A DNA stretch of 64,000 nucleotides. Source: Streptomyces sp. CB02400 (lineage in GTDB: Bacteria; Actinomycetota; Actinomycetes; Streptomycetales; Streptomycetaceae). The translations under genes and the position numbers were made by a program. The stretch is from NCBI RefSeq assembly GCF_001905725.1, contig NZ_LIWB01000005.1, positions 310,001 through 374,000 on the forward strand, written 5' to 3'. Positions 32,089-40,438 of this stretch are shown here, one piece after another (within the stretch, counting starts at the first letter, position 1; each line of letters opens with the position of its first letter). The notes beneath the pieces are model-generated. The model was not told where the DNA came from. It searched no databases and worked only from the letters and a program-made list of their open reading frames with translations.

Positions 32089-32115
32089 TTGTCCACAGAG
32101 GTGGATTTCTCCACA
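32089..32115. promoter_or_regulatory. Two DnaA boxes upstream of parA
   Basis: TTGTCCACA (32089-32097, perfect) and TTCTCCACA (32107-32115) in the same orientation, in the 5' region of parA. Confidence 0.65.
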
Positions 32116-32151
32116 GAACGTCAGGGCTCACTGGTTCACGACCCCGAAGGC

Positions 32152-33228
32152 ATGGGAGGCTCTGTTCATAGCGAGCCTGAAGTCGAGGAGAGTGAATCCT
32201 TGCGGTCCGACGCCAACATCGCGGGACCGATGACCGATCCGGTCCCCGGTCCCCGTACCGAGTCGACGGGAGCGGATGTTTCACGTGAAACACCGCCTCC
32301 GATGGACGACACTCCCATCGGTCGTGCTGCCCAACTGGCGGTGGAGGCTCTGGGGCGAGCCGGTGAGGGCCTGCCACGGCCCGAGCAGACCCGCGTCATC
32401 GTGGTCGCCAACCAGAAGGGCGGTGTCGGCAAGACGACGACCACCGTCAACCTTGCCGCGTCGCTCGCTCTGCACGGCAGCCGTGTCCTGGTGATCGACC
32501 TCGACCCCCAGGGCAATGCCTCCACAGCCCTGGGCATCGACCACCATGCCGAGGTCCCCTCCATCTATGACGTCCTGGTGGAGAGCAAGCCGCTCGCGGA
32601 GGTCGTCCAGCCGGTCCCCGATGTCGAGGGGCTCTTCTGTGCACCCGCCACGATCGATCTCGCCGGTGCGGAGATCGAGCTGGTGTCGCTGGTGGCGCGA
32701 GAGAGCCGGCTGCAGCGGGCGATCCAGGCGTATGAGCAGCCGCTGGACTACATCCTCATCGACTGCCCGCCCTCACTCGGCCTGCTGACGGTCAACGCGA
32801 TGGTGGCCGGCCAGGAGGTCCTGATCCCGATCCAGTGCGAGTACTACGCGCTGGAAGGGCTGGGGCAGTTGCTGCGCAACGTCGATCTGGTGCGGGGGCA
32901 CCTCAACCCCACCCTGCACGTATCGACGATCCTGCTCACCATGTACGACGGCCGGACGCGCCTCGCGTCACAGGTCGCGGACGAGGTGCGCACCCACTTC
33001 GGCGACGAGGTACTGCGGACGAGCATTCCCCGCTCCGTCCGTATCTCGGAGGCGCCGAGCTATGGGCAGACGGTGCTGACTTACGATCCTGGATCAAGCG
33101 GTGCCCTCTCCTACTTCGAGGCGGCACGAGAGATTGCGCTGAGGGGTGTCGGCGTCAGCTATGACGCGTCGCAGGCCCACCTCGGCGTACGGCAGAACGA
33201 TCCGAGCATGGTGGAGGGCGTCCAGTGA
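32152..33228 (+). CDS. parA: Chromosome partitioning ATPase ParA
   Basis: A Walker-type ATPase of 358 residues from the chosen ATG. The deviant Walker A is KGGVGKTTT, Walker A' is VLVIDLDPQGNAST, and Walker B DYILIDCPPSLG. In Streptomyces ParA assembles along aerial hyphae and places ParB-parS complexes before septation. The start is uncertain: the frame is open from 31918 with several weakly served starts; ATG 32152 gives the expected size. A parS site lies inside the N-terminal coding region (VSRET). The parB GTG overlaps its stop. Confidence 0.93.
   Translation: MGGSVHSEPEVEESESLRSDANIAGPMTDPVPGPRTESTGADVSRETPPPMDDTPIGRAAQLAVEALGRAGEGLPRPEQTRVIVVANQKGGVGKTTTTVNLAASLALHGSRVLVIDLDPQGNASTALGIDHHAEVPSIYDVLVESKPLAEVVQPVPDVEGLFCAPATIDLAGAEIELVSLVARESRLQRAIQAYEQPLDYILIDCPPSLGLLTVNAMVAGQEVLIPIQCEYYALEGLGQLLRNVDLVRGHLNPTLHVSTILLTMYDGRTRLASQVADEVRTHFGDEVLRTSIPRSVRISEAPSYGQTVLTYDPGSSGALSYFEAAREIALRGVGVSYDASQAHLGVRQNDPSMVEGVQ
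32278..32291. promoter_or_regulatory. parS: parS site 4, inside parA
   Basis: Perfect GTTTCACGTGAAAC within the parA coding sequence, read as VSRET. Confidence 0.95.
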
Positions 33229-34325
33229 GCGAGCGACGGAGGGGGCTGGGTCGTGGTCTCGGCGCACTGATCCCCGCTGCCCCGACAGAGAAGACGGTGA
33301 CACCGTCTGTGGTGGGCGGCAGTGTCCCCACGTCTTCTGCGACGATGCCGATACTGCCGAATGAGCGAGGGGTGGCCGCCGCGAAGGTGGCCACGCTGTC
33401 GGATGTTTCACGTGAAACGGATGAGGCCTCGACTCATGGGGCTGTGGCCGTGCCCGCGCCGCCCATGGGTGCGCACTTCGCCGAGATCCCCCTCGATGCC
33501 ATCACGCCGAACCCCCGGCAGCCGCGTGAGATCTTCGACGAGGACGCGCTGTCCGAGCTCATCACCTCCATCAAGGAGGTCGGTCTCCTCCAGCCGGTCG
33601 TCGTACGGCAGGTGGGGCCCGCGCGCTATGAGCTCATCATGGGTGAGCGCCGGTGGCGTGCCTGCCATGAGGCAGGGCTCGAGGCGATTCCGGCGATCGT
33701 GCGGGCCACGGAGGACGAGAAGCTCCTCTTGGACGCACTGCTGGAGAACCTGCACCGTGCCCAGTTGAACCCGCTGGAAGAGGCCGCCGCCTACGACCAG
33801 TTGCTGAAGGACTTCAACTGCACGCATGACCAGCTGGCGGACCGCATCGGCCGGTCCCGGCCGCAGGTGTCCAACACCTTGCGTCTGCTGAAGCTCTCTC
33901 CGACCGTTCAGCGCAAGGTCGCCGCCGGTGTGCTGTCCGCTGGACACGCACGCGCGCTGCTGTCCGTCGAGGACGCGGAGGAGCAGGACCGGCTGGCCCA
34001 CCGGATCGTGGCCGAGGGGCTGTCGGTGCGGGCGGTCGAGGAGATCGTGACCCTGATGGGTTCACATCCCCAGAAGGATCGTCGGTCCAAGGGGCCGCGC
34101 GCCGGGGCTCTTGTCTCGCCGGCGCTGACGGATCTGGCGACGCGTCTCTCGGATCGCTTCGAGACGCGGGTGAAGGTCGACCTGGGGCAGAAGAAGGGCA
34201 AGATCACCGTCGAGTTCGCCTCCATGGAGGACCTCGAACGCATCCTCGGCACCCTCGCTCCGGGTGAGGGACCCGTTCTGCAGAAGGGTCTGGTGGACGA
34301 CGGCTCCGTGGAGACCGAGTCCTGA
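33225..34325 (+). CDS. parB: Chromosome partitioning protein ParB
   Basis: A 366-residue CTPase and DNA-binding clamp. The N-terminus is RRRGLGRGLGALIP; the ParB/Srx domain has PRQPREIFDEDAL and GERRWRACHEAGL (CTP-binding box), then ENLHRAQLNPLEEA and an HTH (DQLADRIGRSRPQVSNTLRLLKL) for parS. The C-terminal dimer domain ends the protein. GTG at 33225 overlaps the parA stop (GTGA), so they are coupled. A parS site is embedded near residue 61 (VSRET). Confidence 0.97.
   Translation: MSERRRGLGRGLGALIPAAPTEKTVTPSVVGGSVPTSSATMPILPNERGVAAAKVATLSDVSRETDEASTHGAVAVPAPPMGAHFAEIPLDAITPNPRQPREIFDEDALSELITSIKEVGLLQPVVVRQVGPARYELIMGERRWRACHEAGLEAIPAIVRATEDEKLLLDALLENLHRAQLNPLEEAAAYDQLLKDFNCTHDQLADRIGRSRPQVSNTLRLLKLSPTVQRKVAAGVLSAGHARALLSVEDAEEQDRLAHRIVAEGLSVRAVEEIVTLMGSHPQKDRRSKGPRAGALVSPALTDLATRLSDRFETRVKVDLGQKKGKITVEFASMEDLERILGTLAPGEGPVLQKGLVDDGSVETES
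33405..33418. promoter_or_regulatory. parS: parS site 5, inside parB
   Basis: Perfect GTTTCACGTGAAAC within parB, read as VSRET in a poorly conserved linker. Confidence 0.95.
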
Positions 34326-34367
34326 CCCCTCGACGGGTTCGGCCGAGCGGCCGACCGGGTGACCAGG

Positions 34368-34408
34368 GGCGGACCGTGTCCGGTGTGTGCCGGAACACGG
34401 TCCGCCCT
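34368..34408 (+). terminator. Terminator of parAB
   Basis: GGGCGGACCGTGT pairs with ACACGGTCCGCCC and the stem continues with CCGG/CCGG after a bulged A. It is followed by TTTGCTTTTTGG, the best T-tract in the window. Confidence 0.92.
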
Positions 34409-34506
34409 TTGCTTTTTGGCGGTATCGATGGAATCTCTTCGTGGATACGATGCGTTCGGACAGGGCGCATCCACCCGGCAGTACCTCTGAGAGCAAGGCA
34501 GGGGCC

Positions 34507-34764
34507 ATGCGAATGACGAGCCGCACCGGACTGGTGAGCGCGGGGCTGGGGGTGGGCGCCGTCAGCGGCTTCATCGGCAGCCTGCTCAGGGAACGGAGCG
34601 CTCTGACAGCCGCCCGCAAGGCAGCGGGCGAAGGAAGCGAGGAACAGCCTTCATGGGCCGTCGGCTCGTACCGCTCACGCTGGACAACCTTCCGGACCTC
34701 CCCCAGCGCTGCCGCTCGTGCGTCTTCTGGGAACTCGACCCCGTCAGCGGCGAGGCAGCGGTAA
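34507..34764 (+). CDS. Possible small membrane protein, doubtful
   Basis: An 85-codon frame beginning MRMTSRTGLVSAGLG with a Gly-rich hydrophobic stretch (LVSAGLGVGAVSGFIGSLL). Third-position GC is high for its first 35 or so codons, and AGGGG precedes the ATG. However its last 112 nt overlap the better supported acetyltransferase gene in another frame. It could be a real short gene or a chance frame in the leader. Confidence 0.25.
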   Translation: MRMTSRTGLVSAGLGVGAVSGFIGSLLRERSALTAARKAAGEGSEEQPSWAVGSYRSRWTTFRTSPSAAARASSGNSTPSAARQR

Positions 34765-35270
34765 AGGCGGGAACCTCCGCGGTCGAGAAGGAGTCGTGGA
34801 TCTCGGCCGTCCTCCTGGACTGGGGGTCCTGCGGAAGGGTCGTCTACGTCGATGACGTCCCCGTGGGCTTCGTCCTCTACGCTCCCCCCGCCTATGTGCC
34901 ACGCTCTACGGCGTTTCCCACCAGCCCCGTGTCGCCCGACGCGGTGCAGCTGATGACCGCGTTCATCATGCCGGGGTACCAGGGACAGGGGCTGGGCCGG
35001 GTGATGGTGCAGACGGTGGCCAAGGACCTGCTGCGCCGGGGCTTCAAGGCGATCGAGGCGTTCGGCGACGCACGTTGGAAGGAGCCTGCCTGTGTACTGC
35101 CCGCCGACCATCTGCTGGCCGTGGGCTTCAAGACGGTCCGGCAGCACCCCACCCACCCCCGGCTGAGGTTGGAGCTGAGGACGACGCTCTCCTGGAAGGA
35201 AGACGTGGAGATGGCGTTGGACCGGCTGCTCGGGGCCGTGCAGAAGGAGCCGGCGCTGCGTCCCCTCTGA
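34653..35270 (+). CDS. GNAT family N-acetyltransferase
   Basis: A 205-residue protein. The acetyl-CoA motif A is MPGYQGQGLGRVMVQTVAKDLLRRG, preceded by VPVGFVLYAPPAYVPR and followed by PADHLLAVGFKTVRQHP. A CRSCVFWE motif near residue 20 is notable. ATG at 34653 with GAGGAA upstream. The substrate is unknown. It stands alone between the parAB terminator and the trxA terminator. Confidence 0.88.
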   Translation: MGRRLVPLTLDNLPDLPQRCRSCVFWELDPVSGEAAVKAGTSAVEKESWISAVLLDWGSCGRVVYVDDVPVGFVLYAPPAYVPRSTAFPTSPVSPDAVQLMTAFIMPGYQGQGLGRVMVQTVAKDLLRRGFKAIEAFGDARWKEPACVLPADHLLAVGFKTVRQHPTHPRLRLELRTTLSWKEDVEMALDRLLGAVQKEPALRPL

Positions 35271-35280
35271 TGCTCCTCAT

Positions 35281-35316
35281 ACGAATGGGCCGACCCAGAT
35301 GGGTCGGCCCATTCGT
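35281..35316. terminator. Bidirectional terminator between the GNAT gene and trxA
   Basis: Perfect 16-bp stem (ACGAATGGGCCGACCC) with a 4-nt loop, lying between convergent genes and directly abutting a parS site. Confidence 0.9.
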
Positions 35317-35330
35317 GTTTCACGTGAAAC
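35317..35330. promoter_or_regulatory. parS: parS site 6
   Basis: Perfect GTTTCACGTGAAAC directly adjoining the terminator hairpin, downstream of trxA. Confidence 0.95.
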
Positions 35331-35357
35331 ATGTGCCGCCGGTAAGGCGGTCGGTCA

Positions 35358-35696
35358 TCACTTGGCGGCGGTGATGAACTCCTCGAGGTCGCGGACGATC
35401 GCGGCCTTCGGCTTGGCGCCGACGATGGTCTTGGCGACCTCGCCACCCTGGTAGACGTTCAGGGTCGGGATGGACATGACGCCGTACTTGGCGGCCGTGG
35501 CCGGGTTCTCGTCGATGTTCAGCTTGACGATCTCGATCTTGTCTCCGTGCTCAGCGGCGATCGCTTCGAGGGACGGAGCGATCTGACGGCACGGACCGCA
35601 CCAGGCGGCCCAGAAGTCCACCAGGACGGGCTTGTCGTTCTTGAGGACGTCCTGCTCGAAGGAGTCGTCGGTCACATGCTTCAGGGTGCCGGCCAC
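35358..35696 (-). CDS. trxA: Thioredoxin
   Basis: A 112-residue thioredoxin with the active site WCGPC (Cys33 and Cys36), the cis-Pro in MSIPTL and the usual ending. It reduces protein disulfides and is recycled by TrxB. GTG at 35696 has AAGGAG upstream and lies 41 nt after the trxB stop, so trxB-trxA is one operon. Confidence 0.97.
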   Translation of the reverse strand: MAGTLKHVTDDSFEQDVLKNDKPVLVDFWAAWCGPCRQIAPSLEAIAAEHGDKIEIVKLNIDENPATAAKYGVMSIPTLNVYQGGEVAKTIVGAKPKAAIVRDLEEFITAAK

Positions 35697-35737
35697 AGCG
35701 GGCTCCTTAACTGGTTGATGCGTGAGGAGGGTGGGGG

Positions 35738-36706
35738 TCAGACAGCGGTCTTCTCGGGCTCGGCCTTCTCCTCGTCCGCGAGAGCGGCGAGGAAGCGCTC
35801 GGCGTCGAGGGCGGCGGCACAGCCCGTACCGGCCGCGGTGATCGCCTGGCGGTAGGTGTGGTCGACCACGTCGCCGGCCCCGAAGACACCGGTGAGGTTC
35901 GTGCGCGTCGAGGGCGCCTCGACCTTCAGGTAGCCCTCTTCGTCCAGCTCCAGCTGGCCCTTGAAGAGCTCGGTGCGCGGGTCGTGGCCGATCGCGATGA
36001 ACAGGCCGGTCACCGCCAGGTCCGAGAGCTCGCCGGTCTTGACGTTGCGCAGCTTCAGGCCCGAGAGCTTCTGGTCGCCCTGGACCTCGGCGACCTCGCT
36101 GTCCCAGACGAACGAGATCTTCGGGTCGGCGAAGGCACGCTCCTGCATCGCCTTGGAGGCGCGCAGGGTGTCACGGCGGTGGACGATCGTCACGGACTTG
36201 GCGAAGCGGGAGAGGAAGGTGGCCTCCTCCATCGCGGTGTCGCCACCGCCGATCACGGCGATGTCGTGGTCCTTGAAGAAGAACCCGTCACAGGTGGCGC
36301 ACCACGAGACGCCGCGGCCGGAGAGGGCGTCCTCGTTCGGCAGGCCGAGCTTGCGGTGCTGCGAGCCGGTGGTGACGATGACGGCCTTCGCCTTGTGGAC
36401 CGTGCCGGCGGTGTCCGTGACGGTCTTGATCTCACCGGTCAGGTCGACGGCGACCACGTCGTCCGGGATGAGCTCGGCACCGAAGCGCTCCGCCTGGGCC
36501 CGCATGTTGTCCATGAGCTCGGGGCCCATGATGCCGTCCTGGAAGCCGGGGAAGTTCTCGACCTCGGTGGTGTTCATCAGCGCGCCGCCGGCGGTGACGG
36601 CGCCCTCGAACACCAGGGGCTTCAGCGACGCACGGGCGGTGTAGAGCGCCGCCGTGTAGCCGGCGGGCCCCGAGCCGATGATGATCACGTTACGGACGTC
36701 GCTCAC
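35738..36706 (-). CDS. trxB: Thioredoxin-disulfide reductase
   Basis: A 322-residue flavoenzyme. The FAD motif [15 protein letters not shown] opens the protein, the redox pair is in WCATCDG (near residue 137), NADPH binding is [12 protein letters not shown], and the second FAD motif is [10 protein letters not shown]. It passes electrons from NADPH to thioredoxin. GTG at 36706 has GAGGAAA upstream. A sigma-R consensus promoter lies about 71 nt upstream, so the operon should respond to thiol oxidation. Confidence 0.97.
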   Translation of the reverse strand: MSDVRNVIIIGSGPAGYTAALYTARASLKPLVFEGAVTAGGALMNTTEVENFPGFQDGIMGPELMDNMRAQAERFGAELIPDDVVAVDLTGEIKTVTDTAGTVHKAKAVIVTTGSQHRKLGLPNEDALSGRGVSWCATCDGFFFKDHDIAVIGGGDTAMEEATFLSRFAKSVTIVHRRDTLRASKAMQERAFADPKISFVWDSEVAEVQGDQKLSGLKLRNVKTGELSDLAVTGLFIAIGHDPRTELFKGQLELDEEGYLKVEAPSTRTNLTGVFGAGDVVDHTYRQAITAAGTGCAAALDAERFLAALADEEKAEPEKTAV

Positions 36707-36776
36707 GGCTTGTTTCCTCGTCTCTGGTCTGCGTCGGTCGACCGGGGGAGCTTCTTTCGGAACTCTCACCCCGTCC

Positions 36777-36803
36777 AACGGATCCTAAGGGGCGCGCATT
36801 CCC
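36777..36803 (-). promoter_or_regulatory. Sigma-R type promoter of trxBA
   Basis: On the minus strand GGGAAT (36798-36803) and GTT (36777-36779) are separated by exactly 18 nt, the published S. coelicolor SigR consensus GGGAAT-N18-GTT. trxBA is a classic SigR target. Confidence 0.88.
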
Positions 36804-36898
36804 GCCGTGTCCGGGCACACGGGCACGGCCCGCTGCAGACAAGGGAGAAGCGCACACCGTACGGGATACCACGCAGGAGGGAGATGAAGCGTCGGTCG

Positions 36899-37816
36899 TC
36901 AGGAGCGCGTGTAGGAGTGCTTCAGCAGAACCTTCGCCGTGGCGGCCGCAGACGGATTGTCCACACAGGTCGCCTCGACGATGTACGCGGTCACACGGGT
37001 GTCGTCCGAGACGTCGGGAAGCACGACGAGCAGAGCGTCCTTCCCTTTGTAGACGCCCTTCTCGGTGGCGAGCGCGGCGTCGTTGCGGCCGATGCCGTCG
37101 CTGACGCACTTCGGCACCACGGGCTCCTTGAGGACCCTGGGATTGACGGCGTCGGACTCCGACTGCGATCCGAGTGTGTGGACGGTGCCGGGGCCCTTCA
37201 CCTTCCCCTGGCTCTGTGCGAGGAGATCGGTGACCTGCTTCTCCAGTTTTCCTTCGGAGAAGGTGTCCGAGGCGGTCGTCCGGGACCCCTCGTCCGGGCC
37301 GGTGCCGTCGTTCATGGAGGACAGCACCACCGACCCGAGCCCCAGAGCGGCGACCGTGAACACGGTCCCCAGGACGGCGACCCGGCGGCGCCCACCCCGC
37401 AGACGACCCTTGCGTCCCGGTCCGGTCGTGGTGGAGCGGGGGCGCCCGGCCGGCCGGTCCTGGGACGCCGATGTTTCACGTGAAACATGCACAGGCTCGT
37501 CGTCGGAGGACGAGGGAGAAGCGCCGGCGGGCTCCCCGGAGGCCTCCGGATCCGGCGCCGTGGCGTGCAGCAGGGCCTCCGCGGCCAGTGCGGCGTCGAT
37601 GCGGCCCGCCACCTCGGCGGGCATGCGGGGCGGGCCCGGCGCCGTGCCGAGCAGGTCCCGGATCTCCTCGAGCGAGGCATGGACGTCCGCGCAGAGCGCG
37701 CACTCGTCCAGATGCCGGCGCACGTCGGCGCTCCGGGCGGACGGGAGGAGCCCCTCGGTCAGGTCGGAGATCTCCGCGACGTCCGGGTGCTCCGCCATGT
37801 CTGTCGTCGACGTCAC
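36899..37816 (-). CDS. Membrane-anchored anti-sigma factor, partner of SigM
   Basis: A 305-residue protein. The N-terminal anti-sigma domain has the zinc motif H35-x3-C39-x2-C42 (HLDECALC). A disordered linker contains an embedded parS (VSRET), then a membrane segment (VAVLGTVFTVAALGLGSVVLSS, about 145-166) and an extracytoplasmic domain with one Cys pair. GTG at 37816 overlaps the sigma gene stop (GTGA), so sigma and anti-sigma are coupled. It should hold SigM at the membrane until an envelope or redox signal arrives; the signal is unknown. Confidence 0.85.
   Translation of the reverse strand: MTSTTDMAEHPDVAEISDLTEGLLPSARSADVRRHLDECALCADVHASLEEIRDLLGTAPGPPRMPAEVAGRIDAALAAEALLHATAPDPEASGEPAGASPSSSDDEPVHVSRETSASQDRPAGRPRSTTTGPGRKGRLRGGRRRVAVLGTVFTVAALGLGSVVLSSMNDGTGPDEGSRTTASDTFSEGKLEKQVTDLLAQSQGKVKGPGTVHTLGSQSESDAVNPRVLKEPVVPKCVSDGIGRNDAALATEKGVYKGKDALLVVLPDVSDDTRVTAYIVEATCVDNPSAAATAKVLLKHSYTRS
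37473..37486. promoter_or_regulatory. parS: parS site 7, inside the anti-sigma gene
   Basis: Perfect GTTTCACGTGAAAC, read as VSRET on the minus strand in the disordered linker. Confidence 0.95.
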
Positions 37817-38538
37817 GCTCGCCCACCTCCGCCCTTCACCGCAGCCGGGTCGTTCGATCCTGGGTCCGGCGGATCCGCTTGTCGCGGGCCCGCTGCGGGT
37901 GGGACGGACGTCCCCTGCGTCCGGTTCCGTCCCTCACCCTGTCTCCTGCTCTCACCGGGGCCGTCCGGCCGTAGATGAGTGAGCAGGGGCAGGAGTCTGG
38001 CTCTGCCCCGCGCGCAGCGGCTCTTCACCGTGCCGGTGGGCACATCGAGGATGCGGGCGGCTTCGGCGACCGGATAGCCCTGCATGTCCACGAGGACGAG
38101 TGCGGCCCGCTGATCGGGCGGGAGGGTGCCCATGGCTTCGATGAGCTGGCGGTGCAGATCGTTGCGCTCCGCGGGCGCGGAGGCGGACTCGTGGGGTTCG
38201 AGCAACTGCTCCAGGCGCTCCGTGTCGTCGACCGGAGCGGTCTTGCGGGAGGCCGCCTTGCGGGCGCGGTCCAGGCAGGCGTTCACCGTGATCCGGTGCA
38301 GCCATGTCGTGACGGCCGACTGGCCGCGGAAGGTGTGGGCGGCCCGGTAGGCGGAGACGAGGGCGTCCTGGACGGCGTCAGCGGCCTCCTCGCGGTCGCC
38401 GAGCGTCCGCAGCGCCACGGCCCAGAGCCGGTCACGGTGCCGCCGCACGAGTTCACCGAAGGCCTCGGGGTCGCCCTTCACATGGCGGGCGAGGAGGTCC
38501 TGATCACTGACGTCGCCGTAGGTGCTGCCGTCTGCCAT
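37813..38538 (-). CDS. sigM: ECF RNA polymerase sigma factor SigM
   Basis: A 241-residue ECF sigma factor. Region 2 has FGELVRRHRDRLWAVALRTLGDREEAADAVQDALVSAYR; region 4 has LPPDQRAALVLVDMQGYPVAEAARILDVPTGTVKSRCARGRARL. A disordered C-terminal tail of about 50 residues is unusual but not rare. It is named SigM from the trxBA neighbourhood, as in mycobacteria and S. coelicolor. ATG at 38538 with AGGGGG upstream; its stop overlaps the anti-sigma start. Confidence 0.92.
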   Translation of the reverse strand: MADGSTYGDVSDQDLLARHVKGDPEAFGELVRRHRDRLWAVALRTLGDREEAADAVQDALVSAYRAAHTFRGQSAVTTWLHRITVNACLDRARKAASRKTAPVDDTERLEQLLEPHESASAPAERNDLHRQLIEAMGTLPPDQRAALVLVDMQGYPVAEAARILDVPTGTVKSRCARGRARLLPLLTHLRPDGPGESRRQGEGRNRTQGTSVPPAAGPRQADPPDPGSNDPAAVKGGGGRA

Positions 38539-38569
38539 CGGACCCCCTCCCCTGGGATGCGGTGAGCTG

Positions 38570-40297
38570 TCAGCCGAGGATTTTGATGTCGGTGATGGCC
38601 TGCTTGTAGCCGGGCTGGCTGTAGTTGACGGAATCCTGACCGGAGTACGGCATAGCGGTCAGCCACACCAGCACATAGCGGCTCTTCACCGGTTTCTCGA
38701 CCGTCACCTTCGCGGACGTGCTGTTCGTCGTCGTCTCACCCAGCTCCTTCATCGAGCTCAGCGGTGTGGACGAGCTCAACGAGTCGGTGGCGTACAGCTT
38801 GACGGTGGTGTGATCACCGCCGTAGCGCAGGGAGAGCGTCGCGGACGACACCTCCTGGTCGGAGCCGAGGTCGTAGACGATGCCGACTCCGGGCTTGATC
38901 ACTATTTTCGGACCGTCCGTGTAGCTGTTGGTCCGCCATCCCGTCGTCGTGCTGTTGTCGTACGTCAGGCCGACGTCGCCCGGGTGCTGGGCTTCGCCCC
39001 CGGCCACGTACTCCTGGGCGCCCTTGATGCCGAGGGGCTTGGCCGGCTTGGGCTTGTCGTTGTTCTTGTCGTTGTCGCCGCCGTCGGTCGTCTGGGTCTG
39101 GTTGGTGTCGTCGGACTGTTTGTCCTGCTCCAGGAGCGCGTCCGCGAGCTGCCAGCTGCCCAGGCCCAGCGCGGCGATCAGCAGAGCCGAGACGGCCCAC
39201 TTCAGCGCCTTGCCCGTGCGGCTCTGCAACGGAGAAGGCGGAGCCGGCACCGGCTGGGTGACACCGGGGTGCGGCGCCGGGCGGCCGTAGGTGCCCTGCT
39301 GGTACGTCGTGCGCTGGTACTCCGGAGGAGTGGTGAACGCGGGCTCCGGCGGGCGGATGCGGGGCATCTCGCCGATCGCCTTCACCAGTTCCTCGGGCGT
39401 GGTGCACGCCGACTCGTGGCGCGAGGCCGTGGCGCCGTCGTTGGCGAGCGCCCGCATGGCCAGCTCGGACAGCCCGCGGTGGACACCGGCACGCACCTGG
39501 TCGGGCGGGATCAGCCCGATGTCCTTCGGCAGCCCGGACATGCCGTAGGCGTCGCTCTCGTACGGCCAGCGCTGGGTGAGTGCCGCGTAGAGCAGGGCGC
39601 CGATGGACTCGGTGTCGGTGCGCTGCGGGGTGTCGGAGCTGACGCCGCGCAGCGCGGCGTTGACCGCGAGGCCGCGGATGCGCCACTGGCCGGTCGAGGT
39701 GCGCAGAACGGCGTTGGGGTTCAGCCGCAGATGGGCGAGGCCTTCGCGGTGGGCGGCGGCCATGGCGGCGGCGATCTGACTGACCATCTGGTAGGCGTCG
39801 TACACCTCCAGCGGGCCGACCGCCAGGAGTGTCGTCAGTTCCGTGGCGTCGGGGAGCCACTCGTGGACGACGTAGACGACGTCGTTCTCCTCGACGGCGT
39901 CCAGGACCTGGACGAAGCGCGGGTCACCCAGCAGGGCGGCGGAACGGGCCGCGGCCAGGACCGACCGGGCGCGCGAGTGATCCGCGGGCAGGATGTGCAC
40001 GCCGACGGCGCGGCGGAGCTTCTCGTCCACAGCACGCCAACTGCTGAACCCGTCCAGACGGGTGACGCACTCCTCGAGGCGGTAGCGCCTGGCGAGCTTG
40101 TGACCGCTGTGCAGTTCGGGTGGCGAGGTCATCGCGGAACCCTCGCTCCCGGTGCCCTCCTGTGCCTCGTCGTTGTCCGTGTCCCGCTCCCGGTTCTGGG
40201 CCACCCCGTCGGCCGTGGACTGGTCCGCCTGTGCGGTCAGCGGCTGCTCACCGCTGTTGTCTGCCACGTCGACGGCAGCTGTGCTCCGTTCGGCCAC
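38570..40297 (-). CDS. MurJ-associated pseudokinase membrane protein
   Basis: A 575-residue protein. Residues about 75-350 have a protein-kinase fold (KLARRYRLEECV, DAYQMVSQIAAAMAAAHREGLAHLRL), but the catalytic HRD loop reads HLRLNPNAVL and no DFG is present, so it should not phosphorylate. A membrane segment (ALKWAVSALLIAALGLGSWQLA) and an Asn/Asp/Lys-rich linker lead to an extracellular beta-sandwich (discoidin-like). This is the arrangement fused to MurJ in mycobacterial MviN; here it is a separate gene 141 nt downstream. I chose GTG 40297 for its GGAGGCAGGGA; ATG 40318 is possible. Confidence 0.85.
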   Translation of the reverse strand: MAERSTAAVDVADNSGEQPLTAQADQSTADGVAQNRERDTDNDEAQEGTGSEGSAMTSPPELHSGHKLARRYRLEECVTRLDGFSSWRAVDEKLRRAVGVHILPADHSRARSVLAAARSAALLGDPRFVQVLDAVEENDVVYVVHEWLPDATELTTLLAVGPLEVYDAYQMVSQIAAAMAAAHREGLAHLRLNPNAVLRTSTGQWRIRGLAVNAALRGVSSDTPQRTDTESIGALLYAALTQRWPYESDAYGMSGLPKDIGLIPPDQVRAGVHRGLSELAMRALANDGATASRHESACTTPEELVKAIGEMPRIRPPEPAFTTPPEYQRTTYQQGTYGRPAPHPGVTQPVPAPPSPLQSRTGKALKWAVSALLIAALGLGSWQLADALLEQDKQSDDTNQTQTTDGGDNDKNNDKPKPAKPLGIKGAQEYVAGGEAQHPGDVGLTYDNSTTTGWRTNSYTDGPKIVIKPGVGIVYDLGSDQEVSSATLSLRYGGDHTTVKLYATDSLSSSTPLSSMKELGETTTNSTSAKVTVEKPVKSRYVLVWLTAMPYSGQDSVNYSQPGYKQAITDIKILG

Positions 40298-40438
40298 CGT
40301 CGTTCCCTGCCTCCCCATCCCATGCGCGTCGGCCGGCGTCCGTCGCGCGCCGTTCGACGCCGAGACCAATTGTGCCCACAGTCCGCCGCTATGCACGACA
40401 CACAGTGGCCGACGATGGTTGTGCGCCTACCCCCTGGC

